From positions 1-64,000 of the forward strand of contig DASVDI010000025.1 of NCBI GenBank assembly GCA_036381175.1: 64,000 bases of DNA, in the 5' to 3' direction. A model generated the notes under the pieces. It saw only the letters and a list, made by a program, of their open reading frames with translations. It made no database searches and was not told the DNA's origin. Source of the DNA: JAJUFS01 sp036381175. GTDB taxonomy: Bacteria; Pseudomonadota; Gammaproteobacteria; Natronospirales; JAJUFS01. The position numbers were made by a program, and so were the translations under genes. Positions 40,489-48,344 of this stretch are shown piece by piece (position 1 is the first letter of the stretch; every line of letters begins with the position of its first letter).

Positions 40489-40517
40489 TTGAGTCGGACC
40501 GCGGGAACTCCCACAAT
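40489..40517 (+). promoter_or_regulatory. Possible promoter of the phaR-like gene
   Basis: TTGAGT (40489-40494) and CACAAT (40512-40517) are 17 bases apart, about 66 bases before the phaR-like ATG. A tandem TAGCTGTGG lies at 40549-40566 between the two. The -10 is weak. Confidence 0.4.
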
Positions 40518-40583
40518 GTTTACCGAGTCTGAAATTCAAACCCTGCATAGCTGTGGTAGCTGTGGGACCGGAGCATTGTCACC

Positions 40584-40928
40584 ATGCATGAATCCCGCAT
40601 CATCAAGAAGTATCCGAACCGGCGTTTGTACGACACCGAGGAAAGCCGCTACATCACGCTCGGCGAAATTCGCCAGCTTGTGCAGGAAGGCATTCCGTTC
40701 CAGGTGATCGAACGCAAGACGCAGTCCGACATCACGACACAGGTGTTGCTGCAAGTCATCGGCGAACTGGAAAGTCGCGGCGACGGTTTGTTGTCCGCCG
40801 ACTTGTTGTCCGCGCTGATCCGGCGTTACGGCCCGCAAGGCGGCAACGGCCATGCCGAACATCTCAATCGCCTGATGCTCGACGCCCTGTCGCAAGCGGA
40901 ACGTCCCGCGAGCTCGGAGTTGAATTGA
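40584..40928 (+). CDS. PhaR-like polyhydroxyalkanoate regulator domain protein
   Basis: A 114-residue protein that is nearly all PHB/PHA accumulation-regulator DNA-binding domain: RIIKKYPNRRLYDTEESRYITLGEIRQLVQEG and QVIERKTQSDITTQVLLQVI. PhaR proteins bind poly-hydroxybutyrate and repress phasin genes. A second domain (PHB_acc) seems absent. No pha genes lie nearby, so the targets are unknown. A GGAG is 11 bases before the ATG. Confidence 0.85.
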   Translation: MHESRIIKKYPNRRLYDTEESRYITLGEIRQLVQEGIPFQVIERKTQSDITTQVLLQVIGELESRGDGLLSADLLSALIRRYGPQGGNGHAEHLNRLMLDALSQAERPASSELN

Positions 40929-40974
40929 CGGATGCGTATAATCACGGGCTTCGTTCACTCTAGAAAACCGGCCC

Positions 40975-42012
40975 GTGATTACAACGTCTCGCTTCTCTCC
41001 TGCCTGGTGGCTGCGTAACCGCCACCTGCAGACCATCGTTCCCAACACCTTTCGCGGACTGCCGCATCAGTCGATCCTTCGCGAACGCATCGAGTTGCCC
41101 GACGGCGATTTCGCTGATGCCGACTGGACGACACGCACGCAAGGTCCCGTCGTCATTCTCCTTCATGGCCTGGAAGGTTCGCGGGAGTCGCGTTACGCCG
41201 CGTGGATGATGAAACATCTCGACGACGCCGGTTATCGCGCCGTACTTCTGCACTTCCGCGGCTGCTCGGGCGAGCCGAATCGCACGGCCGGCAGTTATCA
41301 CTCGGGACACACCGCCGATTTCGATTTTTTCCTGCGCCTGCTGCATGAGCGCGAACCGGATGTGCGCGTCGCGGCGATTGGTTATTCGCTGGGCGGCAAC
41401 GCGTTGCTGAAATGGCTGGGCCAAAACGGCGACAATGACGGTGGCAAGGACGCAGCCGAACATCGGCTTGAAACCGGCGTCGCGGTATCCGTACCGTTTC
41501 GTCTTGAATACTGTTCTGCGGCAATCAATCGCGGCTTCGCCCGTATCTACCAGGCACACCTGATGCGGCGAATGTTGCGAAACGCGCGCCGCAAGCTGGC
41601 TGTCATCCGTGCCGCCGGCCACGATCCCGATCTCGATTTGCTACGCAGCTTTCGTGATTTCGATGAAGCGCTGACCGCGCCGCTGCACGGCTTTGAAAAC
41701 GCGAGCGATTACTACGCGCGCGCAAGCAGCGCGCAATTCCTGCGCCACATCACAACGCCGACGCTGGTGATCCATGCGAGCGACGATCCGTTCATGACAC
41801 CCGATACCGTGCCGCGCGAGGAAGAACTCTCGAAAGCGGTGACACTGGAATTGAGTGAACATGGCGGACATGTCGGTTTCGTCGGCGGACGCTGGCCATG
41901 GAAACCGGAGTACTGGCTGGAGCAACGCATACTTGCCCACTTGCGCGAGTTTCTGCCAATTGATGCGCCGGTTACGAAACGGACCGAACGAATCAGCGCC
42001 GAAACCGCCTGA
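40975..42012 (+). CDS. YheT-family alpha/beta hydrolase
   Basis: A 345-residue hydrolase. The start TSRFSPAWWLRNRHLQTIVPNTF is typical of the YheT/Eht1 family. The nucleophile elbow is GYSLGGN, the acid lies in HASDDPFMT and the histidine in SEHGGHVGFV; the oxyanion region is LLHGLEGS. Its substrate in bacteria is unknown, though relatives are esterases. The start is GTG at 40975 without a clear Shine-Dalgarno. The last 20 bases overlap the end of the convergent patatin gene. Confidence 0.87.
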   Translation: MITTSRFSPAWWLRNRHLQTIVPNTFRGLPHQSILRERIELPDGDFADADWTTRTQGPVVILLHGLEGSRESRYAAWMMKHLDDAGYRAVLLHFRGCSGEPNRTAGSYHSGHTADFDFFLRLLHEREPDVRVAAIGYSLGGNALLKWLGQNGDNDGGKDAAEHRLETGVAVSVPFRLEYCSAAINRGFARIYQAHLMRRMLRNARRKLAVIRAAGHDPDLDLLRSFRDFDEALTAPLHGFENASDYYARASSAQFLRHITTPTLVIHASDDPFMTPDTVPREEELSKAVTLELSEHGGHVGFVGGRWPWKPEYWLEQRILAHLREFLPIDAPVTKRTERISAETA

Positions 42013-44257
42013 ATGACGGTCCGTGAAGAGTGCCGATGCTGAGATAGAACGCATCCTTGCCGGCCGAATTCCGACCGTAGGCAAGACTCACCGGACCGAT
42101 GAACGTATCCAGCGCGAAAAACGCACTCGCGCCGTAAATGAGATCATCGATGGCGACCGCCTCGGTTTCCTGCCAGACATTGCCCGCCTCCAGCGTCACG
42201 CCAGCATACACTGGTACGCCGAACAACTGGTCCGGATCCGCACCGAGATAACGGTAATAGACACCGCGCAAAAGCCCCGCGTGATTTCCAAGCAGCTCAT
42301 CCTGCTCGAAACCTGACAAGCGAGTGACGCCGCCGAGTGCGACACCTTGTGCGAGAAAGCGCTCGCCACTGATAACACTTTCAAGCGTAGCGCCCAGCAG
42401 GAAATTGTCGCGTCCATCGCCGAACGCCGCGAGAAAATCCACGCCCGCGTATTCGCCATCGTCACGCGAACCGAGTTCATCCAGCGCCCTGTCCCAGCGA
42501 ATTTCAAGTCGAATGCCGTCCGATGGAAAGGTGAAGGAATTCATCGAATCATGGCGAAAGCGAAAAACGACATCGCCGATATCGAATGCGTGATCCTCGA
42601 ATGGCAATGCCTGGCCGGGTTGCACGAAAGCGTCTTCTTCACCGAAACGAACGCCAACACGCGCGGTCGTCCAGCGATCAAAGTTCACACCGGCATCCAG
42701 GCCGGCAACATTTTCGCGCAAGCGGAACTCGCCGATCTCGCCAGAGTCATTGCGAATCAGCAACTCGCCAATCGCGTAAGTGTAGTTCGCGGCGAGAAAA
42801 TAGCGGCCTGAATACGTTACTGGCTGATAGAACTCTGTCGTGATGCCGGTGACGGTTCCAAGGCCAAGCTCCGTGCGCCATTCTGCACCGAACGGATTGA
42901 TCCCAACCTGGTTGAGCGCGGCGCGCAACTGGAAGGCCGCATCGCCGGAAAATGTTTCTTGCAATTCGATGCCCGCTTCGAAACGCAGCGGGCCGGTTTC
43001 CTTCGGCTCAGTATCAACAACCAGCGCTTCGCCACCATCGTCCACTGGCTGGATACGGTAATTTACCGATTCGAACAAGCCGAGACCGTAGACTTCACCG
43101 AGATCTCGCTGTAGTTGCGCAACATCGAGCAACTCGCCGATATCCTGTTCCAGCCGCGCGCGTACCAGTCGTTCGGTCTGTTGCTCACTTTCCACAGAGA
43201 TCGCGTCGATTTCCGGCAGGTCGCGGCGACGCGATTCGCGCTGCGCGAGATATTCCTGGTACACCGATTCATCAACGGCATGGTGACGCAAGGCCTCGGC
43301 TTGTGCGGCCGCGGCGCGATAACCGGTTTCGATGATTTCCGGAATCTCATCGAACGCGGCGGCATCCATGCCTTCAAGCGCGGGATCGATCAATATGTCG
43401 CCAGCGTGCAATCGGTTACGCATCGCGTGACTCTGGTTCAGCATCACGCCATCAATGACTTGCGACATCACCGCGAACGGCGAACCCAGTTCGTCGACAT
43501 CGCGCAGCGGTGTTGCGACATCGACAGCGATGAGCGTGTCCATGCGGAGCTCGCGTGCTGCCGGCACGGGCAGGTTTTGCACGATGCCGCCGTCCACGAG
43601 ACGCGTGTCGCGATATTCGACGGTGCTGTAAACACCGGGAAAGGACATCGATGCGCGAATCGCGCGCACCAGGTCGTCATGATCGAAGACGACGGCATCA
43701 GCCGTGGCAAGATCGGTAGCAACGGCACGAAACGGCGTCGGCAGCCTGTCGAAATCGCTGATGCCGCGCACAGGCAATGTCTGCCGGCGCAGCATGAGCA
43801 TCATGCGCTGGCCCTCGATGAAACCGGTCGAAAATACCAGTTCGCCATTCTGGAAACCGGCGTCAATGTCGATCAGGTAGCGATAACGTTGCAGCTTGCG
43901 GCGAATCCCGAGTTCCCCGGGAAGCGCCGTGTCGCTGAACATTTCGTTCCAGTTGAGTGACAGTACCAGCGCTTCGATTTCATCCGCGCTCATGCCGCTC
44001 GCATACAACCCGCCGATGATTGCACCGACACTGGTGCCAACGACGGCATCAACCGGAATGCGATGGTCTTCGAGATATTTCAGTACGCCGATGTGCGCTG
44101 CACCCCGCGCGCCGCCGCCGCCCAGGACCAGTACGACGCTTTCATCGCCATCATTGTCATTTGAAGTATGAACTGGAGTTTCGGACGCAAGGACTGCGCT
44201 GCCAAACAACGGGAATGAAATAAAAACGAAAATTGAAATGAATACCAGCGTGCGCAC
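41993..44257 (-). CDS. Patatin-like phospholipase autotransporter (type Vd, PlpD-like)
   Basis: A 754-residue secreted lipase of type Vd. A signal peptide (FISIFVFISFPLFGSAVLAS) is followed by a patatin domain with LGGGGARGAAHIGVLKYLE, the serine nucleophile in GTSVGAI and the aspartate in DGGIVQ. A POTRA-like region (about 350-440) leads to a C-terminal outer-membrane beta-barrel of about 310 residues, as in Pseudomonas PlpD. I start at the GTG at 44257 with AGGGGG upstream; the open frame continues 46 codons into the leader. It overlaps the convergent yheT-like gene by 20 bases. It is preceded on the minus strand by the pnp terminator. Confidence 0.88.
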   Translation of the reverse strand: MRTLVFISIFVFISFPLFGSAVLASETPVHTSNDNDGDESVVLVLGGGGARGAAHIGVLKYLEDHRIPVDAVVGTSVGAIIGGLYASGMSADEIEALVLSLNWNEMFSDTALPGELGIRRKLQRYRYLIDIDAGFQNGELVFSTGFIEGQRMMLMLRRQTLPVRGISDFDRLPTPFRAVATDLATADAVVFDHDDLVRAIRASMSFPGVYSTVEYRDTRLVDGGIVQNLPVPAARELRMDTLIAVDVATPLRDVDELGSPFAVMSQVIDGVMLNQSHAMRNRLHAGDILIDPALEGMDAAAFDEIPEIIETGYRAAAAQAEALRHHAVDESVYQEYLAQRESRRRDLPEIDAISVESEQQTERLVRARLEQDIGELLDVAQLQRDLGEVYGLGLFESVNYRIQPVDDGGEALVVDTEPKETGPLRFEAGIELQETFSGDAAFQLRAALNQVGINPFGAEWRTELGLGTVTGITTEFYQPVTYSGRYFLAANYTYAIGELLIRNDSGEIGEFRLRENVAGLDAGVNFDRWTTARVGVRFGEEDAFVQPGQALPFEDHAFDIGDVVFRFRHDSMNSFTFPSDGIRLEIRWDRALDELGSRDDGEYAGVDFLAAFGDGRDNFLLGATLESVISGERFLAQGVALGGVTRLSGFEQDELLGNHAGLLRGVYYRYLGADPDQLFGVPVYAGVTLEAGNVWQETEAVAIDDLIYGASAFFALDTFIGPVSLAYGRNSAGKDAFYLSIGTLHGPSFRRFRR

Positions 44258-44317
44258 AATTCCCCCTCTTCGCAAACGAGTATAGCGTTCGCACGAACGG
44301 GTTTCGTGAACGGGCAC

Positions 44318-44351
44318 AAAAAAACCGGCACCCGCTGTTGGCGGGAGCCGG
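44318..44351 (-). terminator. pnp terminator
   Basis: On the minus strand the stem CCGGC-CCCGC with GCGGG-GCCGG (44325-44335 and 44341-44351, one A-A mismatch) is followed by seven T (44318-44324 as A on the + strand). It lies 30 bases past the pnp stop. Confidence 0.88.
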
Positions 44352-44381
44352 CTTCTTTTACAGCCTTTTGCCGATGTCACA

Positions 44382-46469
44382 TCAAGCGGCGTCAACCGCC
44401 TTCATGCTCAGGCGAATGCGGCCCTGCTTGTCGACTTCAAGTACTTTCACCTTGATGACATCGCCTTCCGAAAGCTTGTCGCTGACTTTCTCGACGCGCT
44501 CATCGGAGATCTGCGAAATGTGCACGAGACCATCGCGGCCCGGCAGGATGGTGACGAACGCGCCGAAATCCATCAGCTTCGCCACCTTGCCTTCGTACAC
44601 GCGGCCGACTTCGACATCCGCCGTGATTTCCTCGATCTTCTTCTTCGCGTTTTCACCGGCACTTCGATCGACCGACGCGATCTTGATGGTGCCGTCGTCC
44701 TGGATATCGATAGTCGCACCGGTTTCCTCGGTGAGCTGGCGAATGACCGCGCCGCCCTTGCCGATGACATCGCGAATCTTGTCGGTGTCGATCTTCATCG
44801 TGATGATGCGCGGCGCCCAGTCTGACATTTCCTGGCGCGGCTCTGTCATGACCTTGTTCATTTCACCGAGAATATGCAGGCGGGCTTCCTGCGCCTGTGA
44901 CAGCGCGTCGTGCATGATCTCGGTCGTGATGCCTTCGATCTTGATATCCATCTGCAAGGCGGTGACGCCGTTCTGCGTTCCGGCCACCTTGAAATCCATG
45001 TCGCCGAGGTGATCTTCGTCACCGAGAATATCGGTCAGCACGGCATAACGGCTGCCTTCCTTGACGAGACCCATCGCCACGCCGGCAACCGGTTCCTTGA
45101 TCGGCACGCCCGCATCCATCAACGCCAGCGAGGTACCGCAAACCGATGCCATCGAGCTCGAACCGTTCGATTCGGTGATTTCGGAAACCACGCGAATGAC
45201 ATACGGGTAGGTGTCCATATCCGGCATGACGCCCTGGATGCCGCGCTTGGCGAGACGGCCATGACCGATTTCGCGGCGCTTCGGCGAACCGACGAAACCG
45301 GTTTCGCCAACGCAGTACGGCGGGAAATTGTAATGCAGCATGAACGGCTCTTTGCGCTCGCCTTCGATCGCATCGATGATCTGCGCGTCACGGCCCGTGC
45401 CCAGCGTTGTCACCACGATCGCCTGCGTTTCACCACGAGTGAACAGCGCGGAACCATGCGCGCGCGGCAAAACGCCGAGCTTGATGTCGATCGGACGGAC
45501 AGTGCGCGTGTCACGGCCGTCGATACGCGGCTTGCCGGAGAGAATGCGTTCACGCACCGTGCTGTACTCGAGATCGTGCACGGCTTCTTCAACGGCCTTG
45601 GCGTCGAATTTCGGCTCATCACCGCCGGCGAGCTCTTCAACCGCGCGTTCCTTGATCGCCGCAATCGCATCACGGCGTTCCTGCTTGTCGGCTACCTGGT
45701 AGGCGTCATCAAGCGCCTTGCCGTAGTTCGTCTTGATGGTATCGACCAGCGACTGGTCTTCCGCTTCCGCCTGCCAGTCCCACGCCGGCTTGCCGACTTC
45801 GCCAGCCAGTTCCTTGATGGCGTTGATGGCGGCCTGCATCTGCTCGTGGCCGAACAGCACGGCGCCCAGCATGATGTCTTCGGGCAGCGACTTCGCTTCC
45901 GATTCGACCATCAGCACGGCTTTTTCGGTGCCGGCCACGACGAGGTCGAGATCCGATTCCGCCGTCTGCGACTTCGTCGGATTGAGAATGTAGTCGCCGT
46001 CCTTGAAACCGACGCGCGCGGCGCCGATCGGACCGCCGAACGGAATGCCGGAGAGCATCAATGCCGCGGAAGTGCCGATCATGGCCGGAATGTCCGGATC
46101 GATTTCCGGGTTGATCGACATCACCGTCGCAATGATCTGGACTTCGTTCAGGAAGCCTTCGGGAAACAGCGGACGAATGGGGCGATCGATCAGACGGGAA
46201 GTCAGCGTTTCCTTCTCCGAAGGACGGCCTTCACGCTTGAAGAAGCCGCCCGGGATCTTGCCGGCTGAATAGGTTCTTTCCTGGTAATTGACCGTCAACG
46301 GGAAGAAACCCTGGCCCGGCGTCGCCTTCTTGCGGCCGACCGCGGTAACCAGCACGACAGTATCATCCATGCTGACCAGCACAGCGGCGTCGGCCTGGCG
46401 GGCGATGTATCCGGTTTCGAGGGTGACAGTGTGATTTCCGAACGGGAAGCTTTTCTTGGTGGCTTGCAC
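44382..46469 (-). CDS. pnp: Polyribonucleotide nucleotidyltransferase (PNPase)
   Basis: PNPase degrades RNA 3' to 5' with phosphate and forms part of the degradosome. Two RNase PH domains are visible: the first begins FPFGNHTVTLETG, the second has LPRAHGSALFTRGETQAIV. Then KH (KIRDVIGKGGAVIRQLTEETGA) and S1 (GRVYEGKVAKLMDFGAFVTI) domains. The open frame starts at 46511 (709 aa), but GTG 46469 has AGAGAG eight bases upstream and gives the same N-terminal spacing as E. coli (695 aa), so I favour it. It follows rpsO as usual, across a strong hairpin. Confidence 0.95.
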   Translation of the reverse strand: MQATKKSFPFGNHTVTLETGYIARQADAAVLVSMDDTVVLVTAVGRKKATPGQGFFPLTVNYQERTYSAGKIPGGFFKREGRPSEKETLTSRLIDRPIRPLFPEGFLNEVQIIATVMSINPEIDPDIPAMIGTSAALMLSGIPFGGPIGAARVGFKDGDYILNPTKSQTAESDLDLVVAGTEKAVLMVESEAKSLPEDIMLGAVLFGHEQMQAAINAIKELAGEVGKPAWDWQAEAEDQSLVDTIKTNYGKALDDAYQVADKQERRDAIAAIKERAVEELAGGDEPKFDAKAVEEAVHDLEYSTVRERILSGKPRIDGRDTRTVRPIDIKLGVLPRAHGSALFTRGETQAIVVTTLGTGRDAQIIDAIEGERKEPFMLHYNFPPYCVGETGFVGSPKRREIGHGRLAKRGIQGVMPDMDTYPYVIRVVSEITESNGSSSMASVCGTSLALMDAGVPIKEPVAGVAMGLVKEGSRYAVLTDILGDEDHLGDMDFKVAGTQNGVTALQMDIKIEGITTEIMHDALSQAQEARLHILGEMNKVMTEPRQEMSDWAPRIITMKIDTDKIRDVIGKGGAVIRQLTEETGATIDIQDDGTIKIASVDRSAGENAKKKIEEITADVEVGRVYEGKVAKLMDFGAFVTILPGRDGLVHISQISDERVEKVSDKLSEGDVIKVKVLEVDKQGRIRLSMKAVDAA

Positions 46470-46561
46470 GATATCTACTCTCTCTATTTTGCTCTCTTCA
46501 GTTACCTTCATCGGCGCTGCGGCCCTCCGCGCGCTGACATGATTTCTGCGTTCCCGAACGC

Positions 46562-46604
46562 AAAAACGGGAAAACCGGCCTGTAGCAGTCCGGTTTTCCC
46601 GTTT
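46562..46604 (-). terminator. rpsO terminator/attenuator before pnp
   Basis: A 15-bp stem, AAACGGGAAAACCGG (46564-46578) with CCGGTTTTCCCGTTT (46590-46604), is followed on the minus strand by a T run (A at 46562-46566 on the + strand). This is the site where E. coli rpsO transcripts end and pnp is read through. Confidence 0.85.
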
Positions 46605-46634
46605 CAGAACATTCGTAAGACGCGGCCCGCCGCC

Positions 46635-46904
46635 TTAGCGGCGTAGACCCAACCGTTCGATCAGCTGCTGGTAGCGATCGCGGTTATTGCTCTTCAGATA
46701 ATCCAGCAGCTTGCGGCGCTGGTTGACCATCTTGAGCAGGCCACGACGCGAGTGGTGGTCGCCCTTGTGCTGGTTGAAGTGCTCCGTCAGCTCGCTGATG
46801 CGCGCCGACAGTAGTGCAACCTGCACTTCCGGCGAACCGGTGTCGCCTTCGCCGGTCTTGTACTGGTCGATGATTTCGCGTTTGTGTTCTACGGTCAGAG
46901 ACAT
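46635..46904 (-). CDS. rpsO: 30S ribosomal protein S15
   Basis: S15 binds 16S rRNA helices 20-22 and nucleates the platform. The 89 residues match E. coli exactly in length. Start MSLTVEHKREII at 46904; the frame extends 36 codons upstream without a conserved N-terminus. GDTGSPEVQVALLSARISELTEH and HHSRRGLLKMVNQRRKLLDYL are fully typical. A good promoter lies upstream, and a strong terminator separates it from pnp. Confidence 0.98.
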   Translation of the reverse strand: MSLTVEHKREIIDQYKTGEGDTGSPEVQVALLSARISELTEHFNQHKGDHHSRRGLLKMVNQRRKLLDYLKSNNRDRYQQLIERLGLRR

Positions 46905-46965
46905 TTGTTGATCCTGTTCGTGTACCAGGGGCCCGACTGCGCGAAGCCCCGAGAATGAGCGCGGT

Positions 46966-46994
46966 ATTGTAGCCGCGCGGGATGGGTCTAACAA
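46966..46994 (-). promoter_or_regulatory. rpsO promoter
   Basis: On the minus strand TTGTTA (46989-46994 inverted) and TACAAT (46966-46971 inverted) are 17 bases apart. The -10 sits in the loop of a GCGCGG/CCGCGC inverted repeat (46959-46964 and 46973-46978). The rpsO start is about 60 bases downstream. Confidence 0.75.
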
Positions 46995-47021
46995 GTCGAA
47001 AAACCCAGTCAAAACACCTCG

Positions 47022-47939
47022 TTAAGGCGTTGCGAGCAGCCGTTTCGGCGCAATTCTGCCGTCATCGGCCACTTCACCGATGCCGAGGAATTTCCCGGCA
47101 TCCGAATACAGCCGGACCCGGCCCTCGGTGGGCGAACCCGCCACCTGAACCGCCTGGCCGCGCCGGACATAAAAACTCATGTCTGCGTCCAGGCTCACCA
47201 CCGGCCAGTCCGCAACGGCGGAATCCACCGGCAGCAGCAGTTCGTCCAGCGCAGCATGGCCGCCGGCTTCAAGCCGTGCTTCCAGTTCCGTGAGCGTGAA
47301 CATCGGACGCTTTTCATACGGTCCGACGCCAAGCCTTCGAAGCGCCGTGACGTGCCCGAGCGTGCCGAGCGCCGCCGCGATGTCCTCGATGAGCGTCCGC
47401 ACGTAGGTTCCCTTGGAACAGCGCACATCCAGCGCCAGTGAATCCGGGCTGAACGTTTCCAGTGCCAGCGAGAAAATGCGTACCGTGCGCGGCGGACGTT
47501 CCACTTCCTCGCCCGCGCGCGCGAGCTCATACAGCCGCCGGCCCTGGTGTTTCAGCGCTGAATACATCGGCGGCACCTGCTCGATGTCGCCGGTGAGATC
47601 GTTCAGCACTTCGCGCAGACGAATTTCGTCAAATACGGGAACGGAAGCGGTTTCGGTGACTTCGCCTTCTGCATCGGCGGTAGCCGTGCGTACGCCAAGC
47701 TTCGCCGTCACGCGGTAATGCTTGTCCGAATCCAGCAGGAAACCTGAAACCTTCGTCGCCTCGCCAAGGCACACGGGCAGCATGCCGGTCGCGAGCGGAT
47801 CGAGACTGCCGGTGTGACCCGCCTTCGCGGCACCGAAGAGGCGCTTCACGCGCTGCAGTGCGTGGTTGGAACTCGCGCCGGAATCCTTGTCGAGCAGCAG
47901 GACGCCGTCGATCGCGCGGCCCTTGCGTTGACGACCCAT
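47022..47939 (-). CDS. truB: tRNA pseudouridine(55) synthase
   Basis: TruB makes the universal pseudouridine at tRNA position 55. The 305 residues contain the catalytic aspartate in AGHTGSLDPLATGMLPVCLGEATK, the ASSNHALQRVKRL start and the RVTAKLGVRTATADAEGEV block. A C-terminal PUA-type domain ends the protein. Its ATG directly abuts the rbfA stop with no gap. It lies between rbfA and rpsO in the standard order. Confidence 0.96.
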   Translation of the reverse strand: MGRQRKGRAIDGVLLLDKDSGASSNHALQRVKRLFGAAKAGHTGSLDPLATGMLPVCLGEATKVSGFLLDSDKHYRVTAKLGVRTATADAEGEVTETASVPVFDEIRLREVLNDLTGDIEQVPPMYSALKHQGRRLYELARAGEEVERPPRTVRIFSLALETFSPDSLALDVRCSKGTYVRTLIEDIAAALGTLGHVTALRRLGVGPYEKRPMFTLTELEARLEAGGHAALDELLLPVDSAVADWPVVSLDADMSFYVRRGQAVQVAGSPTEGRVRLYSDAGKFLGIGEVADDGRIAPKRLLATP

Positions 47940-48332
47940 CTAGTCCTCGCTGCCGTCGCCGTTGGTCTCTTGCTGGCGGTCGCGCTCGCGCGCGGCGTCG
48001 ATCAGCGCGTCCATGCGCATGCCTTCGGCAACGCTGCGGTCGTAGATGAATTTCAATTCCGGCACGTGCCGCATGCGCATGATCTGGCTGAGTTCGTGGC
48101 GCAGGTAGCCGGCGGCGCGATTCAGCGCCGCCTGGGTTTCCTTGATCTGCTCCGGCGCGTCGTCAAGCTGGCTGAAATAGATGCGCGCATACGACACGTC
48201 CTTGCTCACTTCCACATCAGTCAGTGTTGCGCCCTGCGCGCGCGGGTCCTTGACGCGATGACGCAACAGTTCACCCAGCTCGCGGCGCAATTGCTCCGCG
48301 ACCCGTGTACTGCGTGTGAACTCCCTTGGCAT
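47940..48332 (-). CDS. rbfA: 30S ribosome-binding factor A
   Basis: RbfA helps late 30S maturation and processing of 16S rRNA. The 130 residues include PREFTRSTRVAEQLRRELGELLRHRVKDPR and TLTDVEVSKDVSYARIYFS, the KH-like fold of the family. The C-terminal tail is charged. It starts 12 bases after the infB stop and abuts truB. Confidence 0.96.
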   Translation of the reverse strand: MPREFTRSTRVAEQLRRELGELLRHRVKDPRAQGATLTDVEVSKDVSYARIYFSQLDDAPEQIKETQAALNRAAGYLRHELSQIMRMRHVPELKFIYDRSVAEGMRMDALIDAARERDRQQETNGDGSED

Positions 48333-48344
48333 CGTCGTGTCTCG

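Noticed and set aside
44910..46268. Open frame of 452 codons opposite pnp
   Set aside because: Antisense shadow of pnp; no ribosome binding site or domain.
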